A DNA stretch of 6,607 nucleotides, from NCBI GenBank assembly GCA_003171295.1, contig PMYF01000874.1, positions 10,596-17,202 of the forward strand, read 5' to 3'. Both the position numbers and the translations under genes were made by a program. The stretch's first letter is position 1; every line of letters begins with the position of its first letter. Positions 1-6,422 of this stretch are shown in pieces. The DNA is from Acidobacteriota bacterium. Its GTDB lineage: Bacteria > Acidobacteriota > Terriglobia > UBA7540. The notes beneath the pieces are model-generated. The model searched no databases. It was not told the origin of the DNA and saw only the letters and a list, made by a program, of their open reading frames with translations.

Positions 1-1033
1 GAAAAAGCACGGCCTCATGAAGACCCTCGGTTGGTGGCACGACACCTGGGCGCTCAACGAGGAGCGCATCGACGAAGGCGTGTTCCTGGAAGATTGCTTC
101 CGCACCATGCAGCAGGAGCGCGAGGTCCTGCTGGATGAGCTGAAGAGCGATCCGCCCAGTTTGCTGGTGTCGGTCTTCACCGCGACCGACAGTGTCAGCC
201 ATATGTTCTTCCGCCTGCTGGATCCCACTCATCCGCGCTACGACGCGGAATTGGCCCGGAAGTACGGGGACGCCATCGAGCGGACCTATGTCAAGATGGA
301 TGAGATTGTGGGCGATGTGATGCGGACCATGCGGCCGGATGCCACGTTGATCATCGTCTCCGACCACGGCTTCCATTCCTGGCGCAAGGGCTTCAATACC
401 AACACGTGGCTGGTCCAGAATGGTTTCATGACGCTCAAGAATCCCGGAGCGGAAGAGAAGCAATACAACCTGGACCAACTCTTCGGCCAGGGAAGTTTCT
501 TCCCCAACACCGATTGGACACACACCCAGGCCTATGCACTGGGTTTGGGGCAAGTGTATCTGAACCTGCGGGGACGCGAGAAATACGGGATCGTCGAGCC
601 GGGACCGGAGGCGGAGCGGATTCTGAAAGCCCTCCATGACCAGATCCTGACCGTGGAGGACCCGGACACGCATCAGCCGGTGATTCAGAATGCCTATCTT
701 GGCAAGGAGATCTTCCACGGCGCCCGCATGGCCGAGGCTCCCGATTTGGAGATTGATTTCCGCGATGGCTACCGTACCTCCTGGCAGACTTCGCTCGGAG
801 CCGTTCCCTCCGGCATTGTGGTGGCCAACCTGAAGAAGTGGAGCGGCGACCACTGCGCCTCCGACCCGAGTGATACTCAGGGAATCTTCTTCTCAAATCG
901 CCAATTCGCTCCCGCCCAACCCTCAATCTTGGACATCGCGCCGACCGTCTTGAACCTGCTTAGCGTGGGGCCGCCCGCCCCGCTGGATGGAAAAGCTCTG
1001 GCGCTCGCTTTGGACAGTTCGTCACATCCCTAA
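1..1033 (+). CDS. Alkaline-phosphatase-superfamily phosphodiesterase / nucleotide pyrophosphatase-like protein, C-terminal part (5' truncated)
   Basis: The reading frame is open to the left edge (KKHGL precedes the Met at 17), so the true start is probably outside the window. Numbered from Met17, the two-metal site of the type I phosphodiesterase/NPP family (PF01663-like) is readable: D58-x3-H62 in ATDSVSH, D116-H117 in VSDHGFH, and H279 in SGDH. These match the Asp/His, Asp-His and distal His ligands of bacterial NPP. The nucleophilic Thr/Ser and the first metal-binding Asp lie N-terminal in this family and should be just outside the window. The C-terminal stretch ILDIAPTVLNLL...PLDGKAL is the typical end of such enzymes. 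The expected role is metal-dependent hydrolysis of a phosphate mono- or diester; the substrate cannot be told. Any signal peptide would also be off-window. No clear terminator follows the TAA at 1031-1033. The family call is firm; the specific reaction is open. Confidence 0.85.
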   Translation, partial: KKHGLMKTLGWWHDTWALNEERIDEGVFLEDCFRTMQQEREVLLDELKSDPPSLLVSVFTATDSVSHMFFRLLDPTHPRYDAELARKYGDAIERTYVKMDEIVGDVMRTMRPDATLIIVSDHGFHSWRKGFNTNTWLVQNGFMTLKNPGAEEKQYNLDQLFGQGSFFPNTDWTHTQAYALGLGQVYLNLRGREKYGIVEPGPEAERILKALHDQILTVEDPDTHQPVIQNAYLGKEIFHGARMAEAPDLEIDFRDGYRTSWQTSLGAVPSGIVVANLKKWSGDHCASDPSDTQGIFFSNRQFAPAQPSILDIAPTVLNLLSVGPPAPLDGKALALALDSSSHP

Positions 1034-1086
1034 ATCGAACTCTTTTCCGCGCCTGCAAGTGAATACAAATAAGCGGATATTTCCTA

Positions 1087-1127
1087 CCATATTCCATATT
1101 ACAACTTGAATTAGCCTGAATTAAGCC
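1087..1127. repeat. Short tandem direct repeats in the AT-rich upstream region of the receptor gene
   Basis: Two back-to-back pairs are visible. CCATATT occurs at 1087-1093 and again at 1094-1100. TGAATTAGCC (1107-1116) is followed directly by TGAATTAAGCC (1117-1127), one extra A apart and about one helical turn in phase. They lie just upstream of the candidate -35/-10 region at 1133-1159, where an activator could bind as a direct-repeat dimer. The repeats are directly seen; a regulatory role is inferred. This AT-rich block contrasts with the GC-rich coding DNA around it. Confidence 0.4.
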
Positions 1128-1132
1128 TAGAT

Positions 1133-1159
1133 TTGTCCTTGTTTTCAGTTGGTTATAAT
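1133..1159 (+). promoter_or_regulatory. Candidate sigma-70 promoter for the receptor gene
   Basis: A perfect TATAAT -10 hexamer lies at 1154-1159. The best -35 candidate is TTGTCC at 1133-1138 with a short 15-bp spacer, so the -35 is weak and an activator or another sigma factor may be needed. Transcription would start near 1166 and give a leader of about 160 nt before the ATG at 1330. A competing promoter reading lies just downstream at 1171-1185. Confidence 0.4.
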
Positions 1160-1170
1160 CCTAGTGAGTT

Positions 1171-1187
1171 TGGCCGCAAGTTTGCGG
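1171..1187 (+). promoter_or_regulatory. Sigma-54-like -24/-12 element overlapping a 14-bp dyad
   Basis: TGGC at 1171-1174 and TTGC at 1182-1185 have exactly the spacing of the sigma-54 consensus (TGGC-N7-TTGC). The same bases contain a perfect dyad: CCGCAA (1174-1179), GT, TTGCGG (1182-1187). Two explanations compete. It may be a sigma-54 promoter with a start near 1197. Or it may be a repressor operator sitting at about +8 to +21 of the TATAAT promoter. The spacing and dyad are seen in the sequence; the function is not decided by them. Confidence 0.35.
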
Positions 1188-1199
1188 GAAAAGAGGATT

Positions 1200-1217
1200 G
1201 TTCGGCAGGCGCTGAAC
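1200..1217 (+). other. Small hairpin in the receptor mRNA leader
   Basis: GTTCGGC (1200-1206) can pair with GCTGAAC (1211-1217) around the loop AGGC, giving 7 bp with one G-U pair. It would lie near the 5' end of a transcript started from the sigma-54-like site, or about 35 nt into one started from TATAAT. It may simply stabilise the leader. The rest of 1218-1319 shows no recognisable riboswitch or RNA gene. Confidence 0.25.
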
Positions 1218-1319
1218 TTGTCATTATTGTCCATATCCCAGGAAAGACCGTCCCTCAATTTCATGTGTTTTGTAGGGTCATTTTCTTGGAATCTGAGGAA
1301 ACTCAACTATCTTTAGATC

Positions 1320-1325
1320 AGGAGG
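1320..1325 (+). promoter_or_regulatory. Ribosome binding site of the receptor gene
   Basis: A full AGGAGG Shine-Dalgarno sequence ends 4 nt before the ATG at 1330. Despite the rather short spacer it is the strongest such site in the window. It fixes the start and supports the signal peptide that begins there. Confidence 0.75.
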
Positions 1326-1329
1326 CAGT

Positions 1330-4300
1330 ATGCGTATCCACCCGGTCGTGAAAGCGCTGATTCTGGGTGTCGTGATGTGCTTGTTTGTGTTCGACTCAGC
1401 TAAAGCGGACGACGTCTACGGCAGAATCCGCGGTACGATTACAGATCCCAGTGGCGCAGTCATACCCAACGTAACGGTAAAGGTGTTCAATCCCGCCACC
1501 GGAATCTCGCGAGCGGCCGCCGCAAACGCCGAAGGCCTTTACGAGTTTGTGAATCTCCCGGCGCCAGCAACTTACAGTGTGTCAATTGAGCAGTCCGGGT
1601 TCAAACACTATGAGGTAACCGCGATCCATCTGGCCCTGAATCAGATTTACGTGCTGGACGTTCAATTGGAACTCGGCACGCCTACCCAACGGGTCACGGT
1701 CGAGGCCGCGCCTGCCCAAGTGGAAAGCACCAGTATTCAGCTCGGTGCAAACCTTACGGGGAGTTATATCGTCGACCTTCCGCTCAATGGCCGCAACTGG
1801 GTCGATCTCCAGACGACCCTGCCGGGCGTGGTGGCATCCGTTGACTTCGCGCATAACTTTTCCACGAGCGGCTCCCGCTCTCAGGACAACGGCTTCCTGG
1901 TTAACGGCACAGATGCGCAGGACCTCGCCTTGAACACTCCTCTGGTCATTCCCAGCCCCGATGCGATCGCCGAAGTCAGCATGATCACCAATACGATCAA
2001 TCCTGAATATGGACGGAATGGCGGGGCGATCATGAATGCGGTGACGAAATCTGGGGGGAACAAATTCCACGGAGACGCTCTGGAGTTTTATCGCGACCCC
2101 TTCCTGAACGCGCGCAACTACTTCCAGCCCGCGCCTGCCCAGTTCCACCAGAACCAGTTCGGCGGCACCGTCGGCGGGCCCATCTGGAAGAACCACACGT
2201 TCTTCTTCTTCTCCTATCAAGGCACCCGGAACCGCGCACCGCAGGTCGCCAGCCGTGGCATCGCGGGCCCTACAAGCCCAGTATTCACAGGTGATCAGCG
2301 CAGCGGAGTTTTCCCCGACCTCGCCACTTCGGGCGGCAGTTCTCCTTTCCCGCTGCTCGGTGAGGATGGCACGACCCATCCGGCAGGGACGCCTTACTCG
2401 ACGGTCTTCCCGACCGGGACCATTCCCGCGGCTGACCTCAATCCGGTTGCGGTCAACATGATGAAGACCTATATGCCCTCCGCCAACCTGAATGGGGACA
2501 CCTTTAGCTGGAATCCCATCTCGACCAACAAGTTTAATCAATACATGACCCGCATTGACCACACCTTTAACTCCAGGGATTCGATCGCTGGATACTGGTT
2601 CATCGAACAGCAGGCGAGTGTAGACGACGAGTCCTTTTATGGGGGCGCCTATCCTGGGTTCGCCGAACAACAGACCGAGCGCATCCAGAACATGAATCTG
2701 ACCTGGAACCACACCTTTGGCGCGAGCATGATTAACGATGCGCGCATTGGATACAACCGGTTCGGGTACAATACGGTGAACCCCGTGAAAGCGGTTCTGC
2801 CTGCCAGCCTGGGCTTTACGGGGATCATCCCACAGAATCCCGCCGGTGCTGGGGCTCCTTGCATTGACATGGTCAGCTTTGAGTCACCCACTGCGGGTTG
2901 CGCAATGGGTTTCAGCTATAACGGCCCGCAGCCCAGAATCGATCAGACCTATCACGTTACGGATAATTTCACCTGGATACACGGGACTCACACGATCAAG
3001 CTGGGGTTCGACATGCGCCGCGCCCAGGTTTGGAACCCCTTCAACTTCATTAACAACGGATACTTTCAATTCTACGGGGTGGGTACTTACAGCACGGGGG
3101 ATGGCGGAGCTGACTTTCTGCTGGGGATTCCCGACTATTATCAGCAAAGCAGTGGCGGCGTCATTGATGCCAGAGTGCAGGAGTATTATGCGTACTTCCA
3201 GGATCAATGGAAAGTCCGCTCAAATTTGACCATCACGTATGGGATGGGGTGGCAAGACAATACTCCCCAGAATGACATTTACAATGGCGGCGTCGCCATC
3301 AATGCGTTCCGGCCCGGCGTACAATCCACGGTCTATCCGACGGCGCCCGCGGGGCTCCTGTTTCCCGGAGATGCTGGCATCTCGACTTCTTCCTACGGAA
3401 GCCCGCTTACCCATTTTGGTCCCCGCCTAGGCTTTGCCTGGAGCCCGGACCAGGCGCGGAAGTGGAGTATCCGAGGGGGCTTTGGGATTTACTACAACCA
3501 GATCGAGGAAGAGATCACACTCCAAAACCTGCAATCGCCTCCTTTCTCCTTGTCTGACTATGGTATCGGGGACGTGTTCGGGGCACCCGCTTTCGCTACG
3601 CCCTTTACCGACATCGTGACGGGTAACTCGATTCCTAACAAATACCCCTTCACGCCACCGAAGACTGGAGACAAGACGGTTGATTTCGGCTTCTTCGAGC
3701 CCATGATCTTGAAGGTTTTCGACCCCAACTTTACTACCCCCAGAGCCTCCAACTATAACTTCACGGTTCAGCACGAACTGCCCGCTGCCACGATCTTCCA
3801 GATCGGCTATGTGGGGCACCAGGGGCGACATCTGTCGCAACGTTACGAACTGAACCCGCCAGGACAGGCGCCGGGAGTTAACCCCGTGTGCGCGGCTGAT
3901 CCCGGTTGCAATTTCACAAACATCGGCTCCACAGAACCTGGGACTTTCCGTTACGACCCGACCGTATTCGCCTCGGTTGGCGTGCAGGCTACGGATGCAA
4001 ACTCCAATTACAACGCGTTACAGGTAGCAGTGACAAAAAAGACGACGCATGGGCTTGACTTTCAGTCGAGCTATACCTGGTCCCACTCTCTTGACACGAC
4101 CTCCAGCCTTGAGAACGCCGGCCGCGGCAGCTCGGCGCCCAACCCCTGGAACCTGCATGCAACTTACGGCGACTCTGGTTACGACGCCCGCCAACGGTTC
4201 GTCATCAGCTACGGCTATGCGATTCCTTCCATCCGGCATTTCGATTCATTCCGTGGTGTTCCAAGCCGCTTGGTGGAGGGATGGAGAATGGCGGGCACAA

Positions 4301-4776
4301 CCACGTTTCAAACCGGCTTCCCCATTGGTCTCTTTGACAGTTCTTACGCATCACGCACCTGCTGGCAATACACCAGCTACGGTTGCTCGGAGCGGCCGAA
4401 TTTGGTTGGCAGTGTACAGACCTTGAACCCGCGGACTGCCAATTGGACGAACTCCACTCACGGCCCGTCCAGCAGGGTACGCACAACATACTGGTTCAAC
4501 CCCAATTCCTTTGCCCCCGAGGCACGGGGAGTCATCGGAAGCTCGGGAGAGAACTTCTTCCACGGCCCGGGCCTTGATAACTGGACCCTCGGTATGTACA
4601 AGGATACCAAGATTTCGGAGACCACCAAGGTCGAACTGCGCTTTGAATTCTTCAACATCTTCAATCACACGCAGTTCAGTACCGTGGGGGGTGACATCAA
4701 TTCCAGCACCTTTGGACGTGCTACCAACGCTCGTGACCCCCGCATCGTCCAACTGGCCGCGAAGTTCTACTTCTAG
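1330..4776 (+). CDS. Oar-like TonB-dependent outer-membrane receptor with carboxypeptidase-regulatory-like domain
   Basis: A complete 1148-residue protein. Residues 1-26 form a signal peptide (basic N-terminus, hydrophobic core, SAKA before DD). Residues 28-115 match the CarboxypepD_reg beta-sandwich (GRIRGTITDPSGAVIPNVTV...). The segment QRVTVEA at 120-126 lies where a TonB box is usual. The plug follows at about 130-245, with LPLNGRNW, SGSRSQDNGFLVNGTD and NAVTKSGGNKFHG. FGGTVGGPIWKNHTFFFF at 277-294 is typical of Oar proteins, then the beta-barrel runs to the end. The C-terminus, FYF, is the aromatic end used for outer-membrane assembly. It is expected to move a large or scarce ligand across the outer membrane using TonB-ExbBD energy; the ligand is unknown. 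Myxococcus Oar has instead been linked to protease secretion, so direction of transport is not certain. The mature protein has exactly six cysteines in three close pairs (C511/C524, C854/C860, C1011/C1019). It appears monocistronic. Confidence 0.93.
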   Translation: MRIHPVVKALILGVVMCLFVFDSAKADDVYGRIRGTITDPSGAVIPNVTVKVFNPATGISRAAAANAEGLYEFVNLPAPATYSVSIEQSGFKHYEVTAIHLALNQIYVLDVQLELGTPTQRVTVEAAPAQVESTSIQLGANLTGSYIVDLPLNGRNWVDLQTTLPGVVASVDFAHNFSTSGSRSQDNGFLVNGTDAQDLALNTPLVIPSPDAIAEVSMITNTINPEYGRNGGAIMNAVTKSGGNKFHGDALEFYRDPFLNARNYFQPAPAQFHQNQFGGTVGGPIWKNHTFFFFSYQGTRNRAPQVASRGIAGPTSPVFTGDQRSGVFPDLATSGGSSPFPLLGEDGTTHPAGTPYSTVFPTGTIPAADLNPVAVNMMKTYMPSANLNGDTFSWNPISTNKFNQYMTRIDHTFNSRDSIAGYWFIEQQASVDDESFYGGAYPGFAEQQTERIQNMNLTWNHTFGASMINDARIGYNRFGYNTVNPVKAVLPASLGFTGIIPQNPAGAGAPCIDMVSFESPTAGCAMGFSYNGPQPRIDQTYHVTDNFTWIHGTHTIKLGFDMRRAQVWNPFNFINNGYFQFYGVGTYSTGDGGADFLLGIPDYYQQSSGGVIDARVQEYYAYFQDQWKVRSNLTITYGMGWQDNTPQNDIYNGGVAINAFRPGVQSTVYPTAPAGLLFPGDAGISTSSYGSPLTHFGPRLGFAWSPDQARKWSIRGGFGIYYNQIEEEITLQNLQSPPFSLSDYGIGDVFGAPAFATPFTDIVTGNSIPNKYPFTPPKTGDKTVDFGFFEPMILKVFDPNFTTPRASNYNFTVQHELPAATIFQIGYVGHQGRHLSQRYELNPPGQAPGVNPVCAADPGCNFTNIGSTEPGTFRYDPTVFASVGVQATDANSNYNALQVAVTKKTTHGLDFQSSYTWSHSLDTTSSLENAGRGSSAPNPWNLHATYGDSGYDARQRFVISYGYAIPSIRHFDSFRGVPSRLVEGWRMAGTTTFQTGFPIGLFDSSYASRTCWQYTSYGCSERPNLVGSVQTLNPRTANWTNSTHGPSSRVRTTYWFNPNSFAPEARGVIGSSGENFFHGPGLDNWTLGMYKDTKISETTKVELRFEFFNIFNHTQFSTVGGDINSSTFGRATNARDPRIVQLAAKFYF

Positions 4777-4800
4777 CTCGCTCGAAAAGTCGAGTGCACC

Positions 4801-4835
4801 AAGGGCGTCTGCTGCGGCGGGCGCCCTTGCTTTTT
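4801..4835 (+). terminator. Rho-independent terminator of the receptor gene
   Basis: AAGGGCG (4801-4807) pairs with CGCCCTT (4822-4828), optionally extended inward by a T-G pair, around a 13-14 nt loop. It is followed by GC and five T residues at 4831-4835. It begins 24 bp after the stop codon. A smaller hairpin, CTCGA-AAAG-TCGAG (4781-4794), lies between stop and terminator. No T-tract lies on the other side, so it should not stop transcription from the convergent ROK gene. The remaining 4836-4931 shows nothing recognisable. Confidence 0.75.
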
Positions 4836-4931
4836 GCGCCCCCTAACCAGTCTCGCGTACTCTGGGAAGTGTTTCCGAGATTCCAAAAACGTCCACCGCC
4901 GGGAGAGCGCTTACCTGCCGCGTACAGTTTC

Positions 4932-5900
4932 TTACTCGGAGGGCAGGAAGACCGCGGCCGCGCCGCAAACTCCGACGTCCTTCTGCAGCTTGGCGGGCAG
5001 TACGGGCGTCTCGGCCGCGAAGCGGTTGATGGTATATTGGGGTATAGTCTCCTTGATCTTATTGAATAGGGATTTACCAATTTGAGAAACGCCGCCGCCA
5101 ATCACGATGGCGTCAGGGTCGAAGAGCGTGATCATGCCGGCCAGCCATACGCCCAGGTAGAAACCGGTTTCATCCAGGATGGACTTGGCCACGGGGTCGC
5201 CCCCGAAGGCTGCCTGCTGGATCATGAGCGGCGAAATCTGCTCCAGGTGCCCGTGCGTCAGGTCGCGCAAGGCGCTGGGCAGTTCGTGTTCCTGTTCCAG
5301 CCGCACGCGCGCCCGCCGGGCTATGGCAGGGCCGGCCGCCAGCGCTTCAATGCAGCCGTAAGTCCCGCACCCGCAACGGTAGGGGCTGCGGTAGTCGATG
5401 GAGACGTGGCCGCCCTCGCCCGCGATCCCGTTCTTGCCATGATAAATCTTCCGGTTGATGATGATCCCGGTTCCAATACCGGTACTGACGGTCACATAGA
5501 AAACGTCCCGGAAGCCCACGGCGGCGCCAAACAAAGCTTCCGCCAGGCCGGCGGCGTTGGCGTCATTTTCCACCTTGGCGGGCAGGCCGAATTTCTTCTC
5601 GAGCATCTTGGCCAGTTCGATATTACGCCAGCCGGGCAGATTCGGGGGATTGATCACCACCCCCGTCTTGGGATTGAGCGGCCCGGGCGCGCAGATACCG
5701 ATGCCGCAAAGGTTCTGTTTACCTCCCGCCCCGCGAATCAACCGCTCAATCAAGTTAACGATCTGGGCGTAGCTCTTCGCGAACCCTTTGTCGGCGTTGG
5801 TGGGAACGACCTGAGACTCCATCAGCCGTCCCTTCAGAGTGACCAGCCCTCCTGCCACTTTTGTCCCGCCCACATCAATGCCGATAATCAATTGCCCCAT
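4932..5900 (-). CDS. ROK-family sugar kinase (glucokinase-like)
   Basis: A complete 322-residue protein, normal length for a single-domain ROK kinase. It lacks an N-terminal helix-turn-helix, so it is an enzyme and not a NagC/XylR-type repressor. The ATP phosphate-binding loop is DVGGTK (9-14). N112-D113 in ENDANA carries the catalytic Asp. STGIGTG (139-145) is the second phosphate motif. GEGGH (161-165) supplies the sugar-binding E162 and H165, and the zinc cluster is H165, C176, C178 and C183 in CGCGTYGC, followed by sugar-contacting E185. IVIGGGVS (265-272) is the adenosine-side motif. Expected reaction: ATP-dependent 6-phosphorylation of glucose or a related hexose or N-acyl sugar in the cytoplasm; the motifs do not fix the sugar. 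An AGGGG sequence lies about 10 nt before the ATG. It is convergent to the receptor gene and divergent from the MerR gene; no same-strand partner is visible here. Confidence 0.92.
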   Translation of the reverse strand: MGQLIIGIDVGGTKVAGGLVTLKGRLMESQVVPTNADKGFAKSYAQIVNLIERLIRGAGGKQNLCGIGICAPGPLNPKTGVVINPPNLPGWRNIELAKMLEKKFGLPAKVENDANAAGLAEALFGAAVGFRDVFYVTVSTGIGTGIIINRKIYHGKNGIAGEGGHVSIDYRSPYRCGCGTYGCIEALAAGPAIARRARVRLEQEHELPSALRDLTHGHLEQISPLMIQQAAFGGDPVAKSILDETGFYLGVWLAGMITLFDPDAIVIGGGVSQIGKSLFNKIKETIPQYTINRFAAETPVLPAKLQKDVGVCGAAAVFLPSE

Positions 5901-5992
5901 AAGCTATGGTCCCCTTTCCCTAAGGCCTGGTTCCGGAATGACCCCTTCCGACCGGCGTATCTTCCGAGTTCAGATGCGGTGCCCAGCCCCAT

Positions 5993-6023
5993 GGGACGCG
6001 CGTCCCCGAAGCGGCAGAGTATA
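5993..6023 (-). promoter_or_regulatory. Candidate promoter -10 and palindromic operator upstream of the ROK kinase gene
   Basis: On the minus strand TATACT (complement of 6018-6023) could be a -10 box, about 118 bp before the ATG; no good -35 is seen 16-18 bp further upstream. Just downstream of it, at about +5 to +18 of the inferred start, is a perfect 14-bp palindrome GGGACGCGCGTCCC (5993-6006). A repressor site there would be well placed to block initiation. The palindrome is seen directly; the promoter and the operator role are inferred. Confidence 0.3.
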
Positions 6024-6119
6024 GCGCAAGGGGTGGGGTTTCTGGAAATGAGTAATTAAAGGCGCGCCGGTCTCCGGCCACGCGGGCTTGCCTCCCAGAC
6101 CGAACGTGGGCGCAGTTAC

Positions 6120-6127
6120 GGGAAATG
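6120..6127 (+). repeat. Target-site duplication, left copy
   Basis: GGGAAATG adjoins the left terminal inverted repeat and is repeated exactly at the right junction. Confidence 0.75.
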
Positions 6128-6144
6128 GGTAGTGTCCTAATTTG
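6128..6144 (+). repeat. Left terminal inverted repeat of the MITE-like element
   Basis: GGTAGTGTCCTAATTTG is the exact reverse complement of 6321-6337. Confidence 0.85.
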
Positions 6145-6168
6145 GCGGAGTGAATTTTAAGATAGGGG

Positions 6169-6287
6169 GTCGGACCTTCAGGTCCGACAATAGCCAAACC
6201 TTCAAGCGGGGCCTTTAGGCCCTGAAGCTTCAGGGGCTTAAAGCCCCCGACTGCCTGCGGCCCGATTATGTCGGAGCTAAAGCTCCG
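6169..6287. repeat. Cluster of five consecutive hairpins inside the MITE-like element
   Basis: The hairpins are: GTCGGACC-TTCA-GGTCCGAC (6169-6188); GGGCC-TTTA-GGCCC (6209-6222); the palindrome CCTGAAGCTTCAGG (6221-6234); GGGGC-TTAAA-GCCCC (6233-6247); and CGGAGC-TAAA-GCTCCG (6272-6287). The second to fourth overlap slightly, so they cannot all form at once in one strand. A minor CCGA/TCGG pairing (6262-6274) competes with the last. The stems differ in sequence but share a design: a short GC-rich stem with a TTCA, TTTA or TAAA loop, the last being the reverse complement of TTTA. They could fold as RNA or as extruded cruciforms. No function is known to me from the sequence. Confidence 0.75.
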
Positions 6288-6320
6288 CCCCCCTTCACAA
6301 CTCCCTCAAGGGCAGCTTTT

Positions 6321-6337
6321 CAAATTAGGACACTACC
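6321..6337 (-). repeat. Right terminal inverted repeat of the MITE-like element
   Basis: CAAATTAGGACACTACC is the exact reverse complement of 6128-6144. Confidence 0.85.
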
Positions 6338-6345
6338 GGGAAATG
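6338..6345 (+). repeat. Target-site duplication, right copy
   Basis: GGGAAATG adjoins the right terminal inverted repeat and matches 6120-6127 exactly. Removing the element plus one copy restores a continuous upstream region for the MerR gene. Confidence 0.75.
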
Positions 6346-6356
6346 TAATGGCGTGC

Positions 6357-6385
6357 TTGACGCGTCTTCCGCGCTTCTCTAAGAT
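6357..6385 (+). promoter_or_regulatory. Sigma-70 promoter of the MerR-family gene
   Basis: TTGACG (-35, 6357-6362) and TAAGAT (-10, 6380-6385) are separated by the optimal 17 bp. Transcription would start near 6392, giving a leader of about 30 nt. MerR activators classically act at promoters with 19-20 bp spacers; this 17-bp spacer suggests an ordinary constitutive-type promoter. The MITE-like element ends 19 bp before the -35 box, in the region where UP elements or activator sites would lie. Confidence 0.6.
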
Positions 6386-6422
6386 GACGAGGAGAGACCA
6401 ACCCCGCAAGTAAAGGCTGCCT

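Larger units (their letters stand above)
6128..6337. mobile_element. MITE-like non-autonomous insertion, 210 bp, with 17-bp terminal inverted repeats and 8-bp target duplication
   Basis: The left end GGTAGTGTCCTAATTTG (6128-6144) and the right end CAAATTAGGACACTACC (6321-6337) are perfect 17-bp inverted repeats; pairing stops sharply beyond them. Directly outside lie identical 8-bp direct repeats, GGGAAATG at 6120-6127 and 6338-6345, the signature of transposition. A C before each copy would extend the match to 9 bp, but on the right that C belongs to the terminal repeat, so 8 is preferred. There is no transposase or other convincing ORF inside, so it must be mobilised in trans by a related transposase. 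Several IS families make 8-bp duplications (for example IS4, ISL3 and IS1595), and the parent cannot be named from this sequence. The interior is a run of hairpins, listed separately. Confidence 0.85.

Noticed and set aside
435..926. A 163-codon minus-strand open frame within the phosphodiesterase gene.
   Set aside because: The translation is Arg/Pro/Ser-rich and low in complexity, typical of an antisense shadow in GC-rich DNA.
1133..1351. A 72-codon open frame starting with TTG and running into the receptor gene.
   Set aside because: It covers the promoter, leader and ribosome binding site of the receptor, has no good ribosome binding site of its own and resembles no known protein.
1582..2712. 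A 376-codon open frame on the minus strand within the receptor gene.
   Set aside because: It is antisense to the conserved carboxypeptidase-like, plug and early barrel segments of the receptor, and its translation shows no domain, signal or ribosome binding site.
5082..6059. A 325-codon open frame on the plus strand lying antisense to almost the whole ROK kinase gene.
   Set aside because: The minus-strand frame carries every ROK motif. The plus-strand translation has no recognisable domain and is explained by GC-biased codon use; its start also lies inside the kinase gene.
5970..6197. A 75-codon minus-strand open frame upstream of the ROK gene.
   Set aside because: It crosses the left junction of the MITE-like insertion and one of its hairpins, so it cannot be an ancestral gene, and it has no recognisable domain.
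6169..6287. The hairpin run considered as a CRISPR array or an intrinsic terminator.
   Set aside because: The stems are not identical repeats separated by uniform spacers, and none is followed by a T-tract at the expected place on either strand.
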